64,000 nt of DNA from Wurfbainia villosa (lineage: Eukaryota; Streptophyta; Magnoliopsida; Zingiberales; Zingiberaceae), in contig CM046007.1 of NCBI GenBank assembly GCA_025175895.1, forward strand, positions 28,849,913 to 28,913,912, read 5' to 3'. Below, in pieces: positions 1-10,844 of this stretch (positions are counted from its first letter, which is position 1; the number at the start of each line of letters is the position of its first letter). Below the pieces are notes generated by a model. The model searched no databases, was not told where the DNA came from, and was given only the letters and a program-made list of their open reading frames with translations. Position numbers and translations under genes: made by a program.

Positions 1-551
1 AGAGGTGTTTAGGGTTTGTATCAATTTTAAGGTGTTGGAAAGTTCAATGTTGAATTTCTAACCTTAATTTTGATGGTTTAGAGTTCCTATTGGCTTAGGG
101 ACTTCTCAAGGACATTGTTGGTGCAATGGTCAAGGGGGAGTAAGCCTTTAGGGGGAGGTATCCATCTTGGGATGATGGATGTGGTTTTTCTCCTTGAAGA
201 GGAGAAGTTATGAGAGAATATGACATCAATTGGGAAATTGATGGGACTTTTGAGAGACCCAATTTGGAAATTGGGAGAGTGAATAGGATTGCCTCTCTTG
301 AGTGATATGAGACTTATCACTAGGAAGATGGTAGGCATCCTAGGTATTTTTGGACCAAGGGGGAGATTGTAAGATCTCATTGGGACATTAGACATTAACC
401 TCCTTGGAGAGTAAACCTTTTTGATGTTAATCAAAAGGGGGAGAATGTTTGGGGGGAGAACATTTGGAGAGTGTTTACAAATTTGGGATAATTGGTAAGG
501 GATTTGAGTTAGTGTTCTATCTAATGATTTGTTTAGTTTTTGTCAAACATC

Positions 552-565
552 AAAAAGGGGGAGAT
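552..565 (+). promoter_or_regulatory. E1 polypurine tract
   Basis: AAAAAGGGGGAGAT lies directly before the LTR start TGTTGGTGCA. This is the usual plus-strand priming site of LTR elements. The same tract stands at 37709-37722 in E14 and, inverted, at 24577 in E12. Confidence 0.85.
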
Positions 566-662
566 TGTTGGTGCAATCGGCCCAGGTCACGATTGACCAG
601 GACTCGAGTTTGACTCGAGTGATGTTTTGATGTTTCGACAAAAACATATGACAATGTAATTG

Positions 663-887
663 TCATGGGAAAGTCCAAGCATGGGTCTTGGCAAATGGAA
701 AGTCCAAGCATGGGTCTTGGCATGGAAAGTCCAAGCATGGGTCTTGGCATGGAAAGTCCAACATGGGTTGGCAAGGGAAAGTCCAAGCTTGTGTCTTGGC
801 ATTTGAGAAGTCCAAGGGTTTGATATTGGCGGCGTAAAGTCTAAGCGGGAGTCTTGGCAGCATAAGTCCAATGGTTGGCAGCGTAAA
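663..887 (+). repeat. Minisatellite of short hairpin units in the E1 LTR
   Basis: Tandem degenerate units of roughly 25-30 bp, each of the form GTCCAAG...CTTGGCA. CCAAG and CTTGG inside one unit are complementary, so each unit can fold as a small hairpin. The array continues after E2 at 1999-2045. Open reading frames across it are a by-product of the repeat. Confidence 0.8.
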
Positions 888-1366
888 TGTTGGATCAAAG
901 CGGATCGCTAGAGGGGGGGGGGTGAATAGCGATAAAACTTTTACGAAATCGTTCATTAAAACTCGAGTAGATAATTTGCAGCGGAAAGATAAACAATAAA
1001 TAAAAGAGACAATTCTTTTTACTTGGTTCGTAGCCTTCGGCTACTACTCCAAGGCCCTAGTGGTCCTTGACCACGCACGGAGGGCAAAATACTAAATGAA
1101 CTCCTTCTCGTTTGGAGGTAGGAGTTAATCGATACAATAAAGAACAAAACTTGAGGTAGAGGGACACTCCCCCTCTCCTCGTTACAATAAAAGCTCCGAA
1201 AGAATTAAAGTAACAAACTGAAGTAAAAGCTTAAATCGACGTTATAAAAAGAAAAGAAGTTAAGACCTAGACGTCGGAGAAGAAGCACTTCGTTGTCAGA
1301 GAGTTGTAGCTTTGCAGAGGCTTTTGGAAGCTTAGAATTGTTGAGAAAACCCTAGGTTAGGACCTC

Positions 1367-1374
1367 CTTTTATA
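1367..1374 (-). promoter_or_regulatory. TATA box of the E2 LTR
   Basis: TATAAAAG on the - strand, at the same place as the matching boxes in the E13 LTRs (26112-26119 and 40417-40424). It is the likely core promoter of this LTR family; the transcription start was not determined. Confidence 0.6.
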
Positions 1375-1480
1375 CCCTTTGAGCCCCTCATCGAATGGGT
1401 CTTCAACCAATCACAAATGAACACACAACCTCCTTGAAAAGTGGTGATAAGCCTTGACTCCTCGAGGCTGATCTTTTGAC

Positions 1481-1517
1481 CATCAGTCGACTGATGGTCA
1501 TCATCAGTCGACTGATG
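1481..1517. repeat. Paired CATCAGTCGACTGATG palindromes
   Basis: Two perfect 16-bp palindromes CATCAGTCGACTGATG at 1481-1496 and 1502-1517, upstream (in LTR orientation) of the TATA box. The same pair recurs at 26224-26260 in the E13 LTR and at 2387-2423 in the unrelated E1 LTR. Confidence 0.9.
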
Positions 1518-2243
1518 GCAAGATCCCGAGTCTTCGACCTCCGACGATCGATTGACGGTCGAGTCCTCCAAACGGCAATGATCGATGCTTGCTGCAAGTC
1601 AAAGTTAGCTCAAAGAAAACATTATTTCGACAGCCTTCGACCGTCCGATCTCGACCTAGACCATCGATGGGATGTCTTTGGTCAGATCTATGCTTAAGAC
1701 CATCCCCGTAAGGAGGATACGACCTCACTTACACTCGCACACACGAGCTTACCTCGATACTTACCATGTCGCTTTTGCTTCCGGCCTTCCACTCGATTCC
1801 TTCGGCTCCCTCCGAAGTCACTCGAGTGTCGCCCGACCACCGCGGCTTCCTCCGGGTGTCGCTAGCCTTCAGCTCCAGCTTTAGCACTTTTCTGCACACT
1901 TGATTCAGCTCGTGAGATAACGATATATCCTTGACTTTGCGTCTTTTTCCATAATCAAAATATAGGTTCAACTTAGGTGCCTCTGCACCAACAGTAAAGT
2001 CCAAGCGGAGTCTTGGCGGCGTAAGTCCAATGTGCCTTGGCGGTGTAGACACCGTTAGCATGACATAGCCGATGGAAGCACCTGAAGGCTAGCGCGATGG
2101 ATGAACAAGTCATGGATGACTTGGAGGGATCCGAGAGGCGTGAGGCTGATGAAGGTGGCTAGAAGGCTTAGGTCTAGGCTAAGGGTGGTCTAGCAAGTAT
2201 GGGGGCACCATACTTGGGCTAAAACCTCATGTTTGAGGTGTGC

Positions 2244-2514
2244 CAGTCGACTGGTGCCATGTGGTAGTCGATTGGCATAGTCAATGATCGGCGCTCGAGC
2301 GATCGTGATGTTGTGCATCAGTCGACTGATGCTCGGGAATTCGGCCACAGAATGGAGTCGAGACTCAACTGGTCGAGTGAGGATTCCATCAGTCGACTGA
2401 TGGTCATCATCAGTCGACTGATGATGGTTCCATTGGACTTATCCAACGTGGATCTAGCCGTTGTCTAACGACAACAGTGGCATCAGTCGACTGATGGTCC
2501 CGATCAGTCGACTG
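2244..2514. repeat. Cluster of CAGTCGACTG palindromes in the E1 LTR
   Basis: Exact CAGTCGACTG cores are seen at about 2244, 2319, 2390, 2411, 2484 and 2505, most extended to CATCAGTCGACTGATG. They lie upstream of a TATATATGG box near 2546. Function is unknown; position suggests U3 regulatory repeats. Confidence 0.88.
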
Positions 2515-3043
2515 ATTGACTTTTTCCAGCACAGGTTGAAGCTATATATGGAGCTCGTGATGGAGGAAAAAGCAATGGTTCTTTGAGGCGATTTGGGGCG
2601 AGTTGCTGCTGCAATTCAGGGTCTCCAAGTGCTACTCGATCAACCTAGCGATCAAGCATTCAAGAGCATTTGTAAAGTGTTTTTCTTTACTAGTTTTGCT
2701 TTGTATTTAATTGTATTTGCTTGTAGCTTTTGATTATTGTTGTAATCATCTTGTACGAGGTTTCTCCGCCTTCGGATTGTTCCGAGAAGGAGTGTTTATT
2801 ATAGTGGTGTGTGATTGGCATCGCTAGGGTTCGTACGAACCCGATCCGTGGAGTAGGAACCGTTCGGTTCCGAACCACATTAAACAATTGTGTTTGCGTG
2901 TTGTTAATTGTTTCGTTATTGCTTTCATTACTATTCCGCTGCGTACTAACGAAATTGTAGAGACGAACACGCGATCGAATTTCATCCACGAACGAAGAAA
3001 CGCTATTCACCCCCCCTCTAGCCATTACAAAGATCCTAACACT

Positions 3044-3376
3044 CTCTTGAAAGGTCAAGTCCAAGAGCTCGAGGCTCGGTTGAACAAGTTCTCAATGGGA
3101 TCCAAGAATCTTAACCAACTTCTTGAGACTCAGAGAGCCTTGTACAACAGAGCCAGACTCAAGTTTAGCTCAAAGACTACGAATAGATCATATATGGCTA
3201 TCGTAAATCATAGTCATCAACGAGTCCAAGCTTGCATCCCAAAGGTCTTACTAAATTCACATATAAGGACAAACAAGTATTGGATTCCCTATGATCAAGT
3301 TCATTACTTGACTAGACCATATTGGTTCAATGATCCAGGGGGAGCTAATACCAAAATAGTATACCCGATAACTTAG
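3044..3376 (+). pseudogene. gag: gag C-terminal fragment of E3
   Basis: About 110 codons in one open frame ending in TAG at 3374-3376. They encode the leucine-rich coiled-coil end of gag (LLKGQVQELEARLNKF) and the conserved tail ending WFNDPGGANTKIVYPIT. It aligns with the E7 gag tail (12480-12792) and the E13 gag tail (31294-31600). The N-terminal capsid-like part and the zinc knuckle are cut away by the E1 insertion at 3041. Upstream in-frame codons belong to the E1 LTR and are not gag. Gag forms the virus-like particle; this fragment cannot be functional alone. Confidence 0.85.
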
Positions 3377-4268
3377 CATGATCAAACTTTTATTTTACTT
3401 TTTAGAATGGCTAGATAGGACAAGTAGTTAGTCAACTCTTGACAACATAGTATCAGGATGCGACGAGATAATAGTACGTTAGGAAAACAAAGTCTCGTGT
3501 ATTTGAGCTAGATAAGGCGTATCTAGCTTGGTGCACTTGACCAAGTGGAACTAGCTAAAGCTACCTCGCTGTATCCTAAATTAGTTAGACCAGGAAGTAG
3601 TCTTAAGTGACTCAAGTTATCATTTTTCTAAACTTGGTTTTGTCTAAGGAAGTGGTCATTGTTCCGATCAAAGAAGGCCCACGACCTGGAAGCCAATTTC
3701 TCGAAAAGGTTACTTGACGAGCTTCGGGTTAAATTCGAATCTAACCCAAGGTTGACTAACTTTAATTAAGTTAAATTCATCTCACATAACATATAAGGCG
3801 AACAAATCTGAGACACATAGAATGGGTGAGATGATTAAGGAATAATTATAAAATATATAACTTTTTCAAAAAGATATTTTTTTAACTATTGTACTTAAAC
3901 GAATAATTATAATCAACCAATATTAACTATAAAACTCTCTAGGTCAAAGTTTAGCGCCCCCTAACTCTCTTATACCTCATATACTTGACTAAGGGGGAGA
4001 GAAAACAAACCCTAAGGGTTATAAATCTTTAATGTTTTTCTTGAAAATTATATAAGTATTTTGAAAATCAAAGCTAAGTTTCAAAACTTATTGTTGGTGC
4101 AGAGGGATATACTTTGAACCAATTTACTTAACCAATTCGAGATGCATGCTTGGACTCATACTCATTTTTTTATGCATGCTATAATATTATGCATTTTAAA
4201 ACGCCTTATTTTTTTATAAACCCCCGGCCTTATTTTTGATTCATGGTAAAAGGGGGAGAAGAGCATAA
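3377..4268 (+). other. Conserved non-coding spacer and 3' region of E3
   Basis: No gene. It holds the spacer shared by E5, E7, E13 and E15: a block around 3450-3720 with a 9-bp stem AGCTAGATA/TATCTAGCT (3506-3528), and the CATCTCAC...GTGAGATG inverted repeat (3778-3785 and 3826-3833). From about 3990 it is the AGGGGGAGAGAAAAC-type 3' region, resuming after E4 at 5503-5661. A copy of TTGTTGGTGCA, resembling an LTR start, lies at about 4091. Confidence 0.75.
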
Positions 4269-5497
4269 TGTTAGGGCAATCTCTTGCCATGATTAGGTTT
4301 TGATGTGTGTGGCAAAGGGTTTAAGTTAGTTTGTTATGTTGATTTGATATATGCGTTGAAGTCGTGCAGGACTTAGTAATTCGCACATGGAGCCATGACG
4401 AGTTTCACATCTCATGACTCGGGCATTGAGTCGGTGAAGGATAGCTTTGCGGAAGGCGTGCGCTTGGAGCATCCGAGGGACCACCGGACGAGGAGCTTGG
4501 AGTGAAGCCGGAGGAAGTAGACTTCGAGACAAGAGACGCGAAGGAGCATTGCAGAGTCGTGCGCCTGATGCTGCCGAGGGACGTGGCCGCGAACGAAGAG
4601 AACTTCGAAGGCGAGGGACTCCGAGAGATGAGAGTGAGCGAATGTAACCCGGGAAGGGGTAGCTCTTAGGTGAAACTTGGCCATTTGGCCAAGTGTCGGA
4701 TGAGTTTTCCCGACACTAGTCGACTGTCATGTCATGGCAGTCGACTGCTCTGAGTCGATGGTTAGATCGACTGGTCTAATGTGGTTGGATCAAGTTGATC
4801 GATCACGGCAACGGCCGGCCGATCGATGAGTTGATCACCGATCGCCATGGGGAGCAATGATCAAGTCACTGTGCACGGGCAAAGAGTGGAGTCGACCTCG
4901 TTGAGGACTCGACTGATTGACATCAGTCGACTGATGGGTGCCATCAGTCGACTGATGCCAATACCGTTGGATGGAATCCAACGTGGAAAGCAGCCATTAT
5001 TGGGCAACGGCTACAGGACCAGTCGACTGATCGAGGGCATCAGTCGACTGCTTCTGTGTCAACGGGAAGAAACCCTCTTCCTCTATAAAAAGGAAGGGGA
5101 TGGGGGCTTTGGGAGCCTAATGCTTGAACGCCCAACTACTCCCAAAGTGCCCTAAACATTTTTCCACTCTTCTACTTGCTCTAATCTTCATTCCATTGTA
5201 GAAGAGTGATCTTGATTGTAAAGGTTACCTCCACCTAGCTTGGTGCAAAGGAGAGACCAATAGTGGATTGGTTTTGGCAGAGTGATTCACCGAGGATGAA
5301 TCGGGTCATGGATTAGCGGCGTAGCCGTGAACCACGTTACATCCTTGTTAGCATTGTTTGTTTTTCTTTTGCTTTGTCTTTGTTTATTTGTATTTGCATA
5401 TTCCGCTTGCGCTAACGTTTTGTAGACGAGCAAAATACGACATCCATCGTATGAGGGCTATTCACCCCCTCTAGCCGGCCGTATCGATCTCCCAACA
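4269..5497 (+). mobile_element. E4: solo LTR of a separate family
   Basis: A 1229-bp LTR starting TGTTAGGGCAATCTCTTG and ending CGATCTCCCAACA, with the common CACCCCCTCTAG block near its end. The perfect TSD cataa lies at 4264-4268 and 5498-5502. It has no internal region. It contains CATCAGTCGACTGATG palindromes at 4921-4936 and 4942-4957, further CAGTCGACTG copies near 4737, 5020 and 5039, and TATAAAAA at 5084-5091. Its family is otherwise absent from the window. Confidence 0.93.
5084..5091 (+). promoter_or_regulatory. TATA box of the E4 LTR
   Basis: TATAAAAA about 40 bp after the last CAGTCGACTG palindrome of this LTR, matching the palindromes-then-TATA order of the other LTR families here. 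Confidence 0.6.
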
Positions 5498-5678
5498 CAT
5501 AAGTTAAGGGGGAGTACCACAAAATTTTAAAAAAATTAAAGTATTTCTTTCAAAACTCACCTAGGGTTAAGGGGGAGTTCTTTAAAGTGGGTTTATCATT
5601 TATTACTTGTTTTACGCCTTATGCTTTAAATTTCCCTTAACTTTGTGTTGGTTTGCCATAGATCAAAAAGGGAAAGAT

Positions 5679-6736
5679 TGTTGGTGCAGGAGCACTAGAT
5701 AATCGAACCTATGTTTTGATTATGGAAAAGACACAAAGTCAAGGTTATTTTGTTATCTCACGAGCTAAATCAAGTGTGTAGAAAATGCTAAGCTAAAGCT
5801 GAAGGTCAGCGACACCCGGAGGGAATCATGGTGGTCGGGCAACACCAGGAGGACTTCGGAGGGAGCTGAAGGAATCAGGTGGAGATCGGAAGCAAGGCTT
5901 CAAAGGTAAATATTGAGGTAAGCTCGAGTGCGTAAAGTGAAGTGAGGTCGTGTCCTTCGTACGAGGACATCCTTAGGCAACGATCTGACCAAGACTTTCC
6001 ATGGAAGGTCTATGTCGAGATCAGATAGCAAGTGGCCGTCGAATTCACTTATATTTTGAGCTAACTCTTTATTGTACTCAAAAATCCTGGCCATTAGTTC
6101 AACCGGCCAGTTCAACCAGCCAGTTCAACTACTGTTTGAATTACAGCTTCGAGATGAGTCAAAACTCATCCTTTTCTTCAAGGGTGAGGTGGCCATTGAT
6201 GTAGGATCTTGATGTGCTCGAGGAGGGGACTTCTAGGGATATAAAAGAAGGTCCATTCCTCACCATTTTATCAATCCTAAGTACTCCAAATTGCTCCCGT
6301 AACACCGCGACTCTCCAACAACTCTACGACGATGAAGTACTGTCGAAACACTGACGACCCAAGCTCAAGCTTCAACTTCTCAAGTTTTCGGTAATACTTA
6401 GAGTCGTCTACTCAGTATATTCTTTTTAAAGTTTATATTTTCGGATCTTTAATCGTAAAGAGGAGAGGGGGAGTGTCTCTCTACCTCAAGGTTTTTGTAT
6501 CTTCTTGTACTCGTTCACTCCTACCTCTAACGAGGAGGAGTATTATAGTTGATTGCCCTCCGTATACGGTCTAAGATTGTTAGAACCTTGGATTAGCAGC
6601 TGTAGGCTATGAACCAAGTAAATTCCTTGTGTCTTACTTTACTTTCCACTGCACTAAACTCGTGTCTTTATCGAACGAAAAAGAAGAATTTGTTTTGCGC
6701 TATTCACCCCCCTCTAGCGCTCAAATCGATCCAACA
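5679..6736 (+). repeat. E3 3' LTR
   Basis: Starts TGTTGGTGCAGGAGCACTAG directly after a purine-rich tract (5662-5678) and ends CGATCCAACA; 1058 bp. It resembles the E7 LTRs (1055 and 1076 bp). A TATAAAAG box is at 6240-6247. The palindrome cluster seen in related LTRs is missing; bases 6095-6125 instead show a short CCAGTTCAAC repeat. Confidence 0.88.
6240..6247 (+). promoter_or_regulatory. TATA box of the E3 LTR
   Basis: TATAAAAG, aligned with the boxes at 10373-10380 (E7) and, inverted, in E2 and E13. Confidence 0.6.
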
Positions 6737-6866
6737 CTGTGAACTAAGTAAAAAATACTTGTGTTTTGTGTTTTAGTTTTCCATTGTGTACTGTGTTTTA
6801 ATCGACGAAAAGAAAAGTTTTTACGATCGCTATTCACCTCCTCTAGCATTTTTTCAATCCAACAAT

Positions 6867-6888
6867 TGGTATCAGAGTGGGGGCGCTC
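6867..6888 (+). promoter_or_regulatory. E5 primer-binding site with overlapping hairpin
   Basis: TGGTATCAGAG two bases after the LTR end ATCCAACA, complementary to the initiator-Met tRNA 3' end. It overlaps a hairpin: GAGTG (6875-6879), loop GGGG, CGCTC (6884-6888), with one G-U pair. Equivalent hairpins occur in E7, E9, E12 and E14. Confidence 0.85.
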
Positions 6889-6962
6889 AGATCCGGTGTA
6901 ACCACTGATCAGGCATTTTCTTTTCTTTATTTTTATTTTTAATTATCTCCCATACTACTAAT

Positions 6963-6979
6963 CTAAGACCAAGTCTTGT
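6963..6979 (+). other. Leader hairpin CTAAGAC/GTCTTGT
   Basis: A weak form of the leader hairpin found as CCAAGAC/GTCTTGG in E7 (twice), E13 and E15, at a similar distance before gag. Confidence 0.5.
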
Positions 6980-7032
6980 GACTTTTTGTTGTGTTTTTTT
7001 TAAGTATTGGAAGATCGTTGATCGAGCTAGCC

Positions 7033-8293
7033 ATGGAAGAGCATCCCACAAGGCTTAAAGATAACAATGTGAATTTAAATTTTAAATTGCATATTATTTG
7101 CTTTAAGTGCAAGGAGAGAGGACACTATAAAAATAAGTGTCCTACTCATAAGACTTGAACAACGCAACCGGTGGCAAAGGAGACACCATTATCACGAGTC
7201 CGGAAGAACAAGGAGCACATCAAGTGCTTCGAGTGCGAAAGATTCGGTCACTACAAGAATCGGTGCCCAGAGAAAAAGGTTAGTAAAATTAATAATTTTG
7301 AAAATTTGAGTTTTAGCATACTTGATAATTTAGATAAATTATGCATTAAAGCTAGTAAATTAGTTAATTGTTGTCAATTAATTAACACAGTTAATAATTC
7401 AACTAATAAAAACTTAATTAATTCAGATTTAATTAGTTTAAATAATAATAATATTATTGAGGAAAATGATCAAATTAATCTAACATTTGATAAAATTAAC
7501 CAAGAGCTTAATCAAATTTTTAGTTTGATCAACATAGATCTAGATCAAGGATAAAACCAACCTGGGACTTAATCAAAATAATCAAACCCTAGATCAGAAT
7601 CATCAAACCCTAGATCTGATTAATATAGATAATTCCGAATTAAAAAATTTTGTTTTGAAAAATTTAACCATAAAAGATTCGAAATTAACTTAAAAAAATT
7701 CCAAATATAATCTAACTAATTATAAAAATAATAATAATTCTACTTTGAAAAATTCTAACAATCTTATCTTAAATTTTTTTAATAATTCTATCTTTAAAAA
7801 TTCTAACAATCTTATCTTAAAAAATTCTAATAATTGTATTAATAATTATACTTTTAAAAATTCTAACAATCTTATCTTAAAAAATTCTAATAATAATTCT
7901 ACCTTTAAAAATTCTAACAATCTTAGCTTGAAAAATTCTATTAATAATTCTATTATTGAAAAGTCTAAAAATCTTATCTTAAAAAATTCTAATAATAATT
8001 CCACTTTTAAAAATTCTAATAATAATTCCACTTTGAAACATTTTAATAATAATTCTACTTTTAAAAATTATAATAATAATTCTAGTTTTAAAAAATCTAA
8101 TAATTCTATTAAATCTATTTTAAATTCAAAATCTAACTTAATTAAAATTTTAAAATTAAATAATCAAACTAATAAAATTAATTATAATAGAGTACCATTT
8201 GATTATACAAAAATTAATAATTTAGCAATTAAACCTTCAACTTTTAGAAATTCAACAATTAAAAATCTACCTAAGAAGCAACCATTTCTTTGA
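7033..8293 (+). pseudogene. gag: Zinc-knuckle gag with Asn-rich extension (E5)
   Basis: ATG at 7033 opens a frame with two CCHC knuckles: CFKCKERGHYKNKC (about residues 24-37) and CFECERFGHYKNRC (about residues 70-83). A TGA at 7156-7158 separates them in the same frame, and another stop lies at 7552-7554. After a frame change, 7745-8293 encodes mostly Lys-Asn-Ser-Asn repeats, ending in a basic tail with VPFDYTK, which resembles VPLDYG near the C-terminus of the E14 gag. The N-terminal capsid-like domain of other gags here is absent. DNA is about 80% AT in 7550-8280. It cannot make full-length gag as it stands. Confidence 0.7.
7560..8150 (+). repeat. AT-rich repeat coding Asn/Lys/Ser tracts
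   Basis: Degenerate tandem units around AAATTCTAATAATAATTCTA, about 30-45 bp apart. On the + strand they read KNSNN, mostly in frame, which suggests expansion of a coding repeat. The - strand frame across it is an artefact. Confidence 0.75.
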
Positions 8294-9553
8294 ATTGATT
8301 GAACATAACATGCTCATGTATACATATCATTTTAATTAATTACCATGCTTATTTTTGTCATATCATACATGCTAGTCTTAAATTAAATCTCATAGAACGG
8401 TTAGATAGGAAATGGTTAATTAACCTTGATAACATAGTATCAGGACGCGGTGAGATGATAGTATGTTAAGGAAATGAAGTCTTGTATATCCGGGTTAGAT
8501 AAGGAGTATCTAGCTTGGTGCACTTGGCTAAGTGGAACTAGTTGAAGCTACCTCACCACATCCTAGACTAGTTAGACCAGGACGTAACCCTAAGTGAATT
8601 AAGTGCACAATTTCTTAAGATTGACTTTGTCTAAGGAAGTGGTCATTGTTCTGATCAAAGAAGGTCTCTGTGCCTCGCCACTATCTAGAAGTCGTCTTTT
8701 GAAATGTTCACTTAATTAACTAAAGATTAAATCTGAATCTAACCCAAAGTTAATTAATTTTTAAATCATTAACATTAACTAAGTAAAATTAAATTCATCT
8801 CACAACACCTATAAGGATAACTTGGTTGATCATGTAGAATGGGTGAGATGGCAAGGACAATAAATTGAAAATAGTTTTGAAAATGATTTCAAAATTTATA
8901 TATACATAAATAGATTCTTAAAACTATTTTTATTGGTTACCATGATTATTGTGTGTAGTTATACGTAGTATTCAAAATAACTATGCTTCTTAAAATGATT
9001 GTTAGCTGACCAATACTAAACATCTAAATCCTTAGGTCAACTTTAGACACCTAGACCCTCTGGACACTTAGGTGAGCTTTCCTTGTGGCCAACAAGGATG
9101 TCCTAAGAGTTTGTCAGACAAAAGGGGAGACCCTTTAGATAAGCCTTCCTTGTGACTAACAAGGATGTTAGGTTAAGGGGGAGGTTCTAATTGGATAATC
9201 ATAATAGAAGTTGTCAAAAATATTTTTTTTAAAAAAAATCCCAATACTTTCAAAATTTAAAATCTTTTTTTTTTTATAATATGCCAAGGGGGAGAGAAGA
9301 CTTAAGTTGGGCAAACTTAGTATCTCTAGCTACATCTAGTTTGGCATAAACCCAATAGACATGAGCCTCTATAGTACCTCTAGGTTAGGACGGTCACATC
9401 CTAATCTAGGATATACATTGTTGGTGCAAGATCTAGAAACCTAAGCTCTTAAATGTTAAAGGGAGTTGAACATACTGGTTCACATCCTTAAAAATGCACC
9501 CCTTATAAAGTTGTTTTTGATATATGTCAAAGGGGAAGAGAGGTTAAAGTTAA
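8294..9553 (+). other. Spacer and 3' region of E5
   Basis: No gene. It contains the conserved spacer block (8400-8700, including TATCTAGCTTGGTGCAC), the CATCTCAC (8796-8803) and GTGAGATG (8843-8850) inverted repeat, purine-rich GGGGGAGA stretches near 9175 and 9290, and an internal TTGTTGGTGCA at about 9419. Confidence 0.65.
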
Positions 9554-9766
9554 TGATTTTGTTTTGGGGCTTTACCCAAAAGGTCTCATACCAATGGAGA
9601 TATCTTTTTATCTTATAAGCACATGATCTTTTCTATATCTTACCAATGTGAGACTTTGATTGTATTCTCCATACTCTCAATAATCCCCCCCTCAAACTAA
9701 GGACCACATTAAGGCCCCCTCAAGCCTATTCGTCCTTGAAGGACTTTCTCTGTTTGATGTTGGATC

Positions 9767-10821
9767 TGTTGGTGCAGGGGCACTAGATAATCGAACCTGT
9801 GTTTTGATTATGGCAAAGACACAAAGTTAAGTTTATATTGTTATCTCACGAGCTAAATCAAGTGTGCAGAAAAGTACTAAAGCTGGAGCTGAAGGCTAGC
9901 GACACCCGGAGGAAGCCGTGGTGGTCGGGCGACACTTGAGTGAATTCGGAGGGAGCCGAAGGAATCGAGTGGAAGGCCGGAAGCGAGAGCTACTATCGAG
10001 GTAAGCTCGTGTGAGTGAGAGATTGTAAAGTCGTGTCCTCTTTACGGGGACGACCGTAGGCGACGATTCGACTAAGACTTCCTGTGGAAGGTCTAGGGTT
10101 AGAAATCGTCGATTTATCATTTTCCGAGCTAATCTCTTAATGCAGGGAAGTGGCCAGGCGGGCATCATCGGACATTGGGCAGCGATCGTTATCGCTGATG
10201 ATGAGATGCATCGCCGATCGTCATCATCGATCGATGATGAGGCATCGATCGATGATGGCGACGATTCGGCGCTAGGTCAAGCGGATAACGTTGACGCGCG
10301 CCAGCGATAAAAATTTGGAAAAATTCATGATCCGTTCCAAAGAAATAGGAGACAAATTCAGAGGCTAAAGTCTATAAAAGGAGGGGAGGATTCATCTCCA
10401 AATTACATCAATTATTCATCAAGTGCTACTACAACGCCAACGCTAACAACAGTCATAACGCCGACGCGGCTCAAGTTTTGATCTTCTTCGCAGCAGATTC
10501 AAGTAATATTTTTGATATTATATTCTGTATTTTTATCTTCATAACGAGGTGAGGTAGGCTTGTTGCCTCATCCTCGTATATTCGGTTTTTGTAATCGTTG
10601 TCTCCTACCTCCAACGAGGAGGAGACGTTTTAGTGCTTTGCCCTCCGTACGCGGTCTAGGACCGATAGGGCCTTGGAGTAGCAACCGCTGGGTTGTGAAC
10701 CAAGTAAAATAAACGTGTTCATTTATTTTCCGCTGTGCTTACTTTGCGTATCGAACGAACGAAAAAGAAAAGATTTACGATCGCTATTCACCCCCCTCTA
10801 GCGACGCTTCTCGATCCAACA
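9767..10821 (+). repeat. E7 5' LTR
   Basis: Starts TGTTGGTGCAGGGGCACTAG and ends CTCGATCCAACA; 1055 bp. TATAAAAG is at 10373-10380. Bases 10150-10280 form a block of GATCG/CATCGATCGATG words in the place where related LTRs have CAGTCGACTG palindromes, and this block disagrees with the matching part of the 3' LTR (about 14300-14420). Confidence 0.92.
10373..10380 (+). promoter_or_regulatory. TATA box of the E7 5' LTR
   Basis: TATAAAAG followed by GAGGGGAGG; the identical context recurs at about 14542-14549 in the 3' LTR. Confidence 0.6.
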
Positions 10822-10823
10822 AT

Positions 10824-10844
10824 TGGTGTCAGAGCGGGGGCGCT
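10824..10844 (+). promoter_or_regulatory. E7 primer-binding site and hairpin
   Basis: TGGTGTCAGAGC two bases after the LTR, one mismatch from the canonical initiator-Met PBS. It overlaps AGCG (10833-10836), loop GGGG, CGCT (10841-10844). Confidence 0.85.

Larger units (their letters stand above)
888..1993 (-). mobile_element. E2: solo LTR of the E13-type copia family
   Basis: A lone LTR of 1106 bp, read on the - strand (starts TGTTGGTGCAGAGGCACC, ends GATCCAACA), nearly collinear with the 1.1-kb LTRs of E13. It is flanked by a perfect 5-bp TSD, gtaaa, at 883-887 and 1994-1998. No internal sequence remains, so it most likely arose by LTR-LTR recombination. A TATAAAAG box lies at 1367-1374 (-). 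Confidence 0.93.
1..3041 (+). mobile_element. E1: gag-only LTR retrotransposon, 3' part
   Basis: The right end of a non-autonomous Ty1/copia-related element whose 5' part lies left of the window. Bases 1-551 match the non-coding region upstream of the 3' LTR in E14 (about 37190-37708), followed by a PPT at 552-565 and an LTR from 566. The LTR is interrupted by solo LTR E2 (888-1993) and ends at about 3041 in TCCTAACA. At 3042 the sequence changes abruptly into the gag of E3, so E1 is inserted in E3. The TSD cannot be checked because the left end is missing. No coding sequence of E1 is in the window. Confidence 0.85.
566..3041 (+). repeat. E1 3' LTR, split by solo LTR E2
   Basis: Starts TGTTGGTGCAATCGGCCC and ends GATCCTAACA, preceded by the C-rich CACCCCCCCTCTAG block found near the 3' end of every LTR here. 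Own length is about 1.37 kb once E2 and one TSD copy are removed, close to the 1.45-1.58 kb LTRs of E12 and E14. The U3-like part holds an array of short AAGTCCAAG/CTTGGCA units (663-887, resuming at 1999). Bases 2244-2514 hold at least six CAGTCGACTG palindromes. Confidence 0.85.
3042..6736 (+). mobile_element. E3: gag-only copia derivative, 3' part
   Basis: Contains the C-terminal part of a Ty1/copia gag, a non-coding spacer, a 3' untranslated region, PPT and 3' LTR, but no protease, integrase, RT or RNase H. Layout and sequence match the complete gag-only element E7. The left part is beyond E1. Solo LTR E4 is inserted in its 3' region. E3 ends inside the 5' LTR of E5; bases 6737-6741 (ctgtg) are the expected right TSD copy, but the left copy is out of the window. 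Confidence 0.8.
6737..9553 (+). mobile_element. E5: decayed gag-only element, 5' LTR end to 3' region
   Basis: The last 128 bp of a 5' LTR (6737-6864, ending CAATCCAACA), a PBS, a leader, a broken zinc-knuckle gag with an Asn-rich extension, the conserved spacer and a 3' region. Its LTR is interrupted by E3. There is no pol. The 3' LTR is missing: at about 9553 the sequence passes directly into the TRIM-like E6, so the right end is truncated or lies outside the window. Confidence 0.75.

Noticed and set aside
4081..4110. TTGTTGGTGCA at 4091 taken as the start of an LTR
   Set aside because: No LTR body or second terminus follows; equivalent words occur at the same place in other elements, so it was reported as an internal motif.
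7846..8031. A Leu-rich frame on the - strand
   Set aside because: Antisense of the Asn/Lys repeat in the E5 gag.
9554..9677. Cassandra-type TRIM carrying a 5S rRNA-like sequence
   Set aside because: The LTR style is similar, but I see no 5S rRNA promoter boxes in this stretch.
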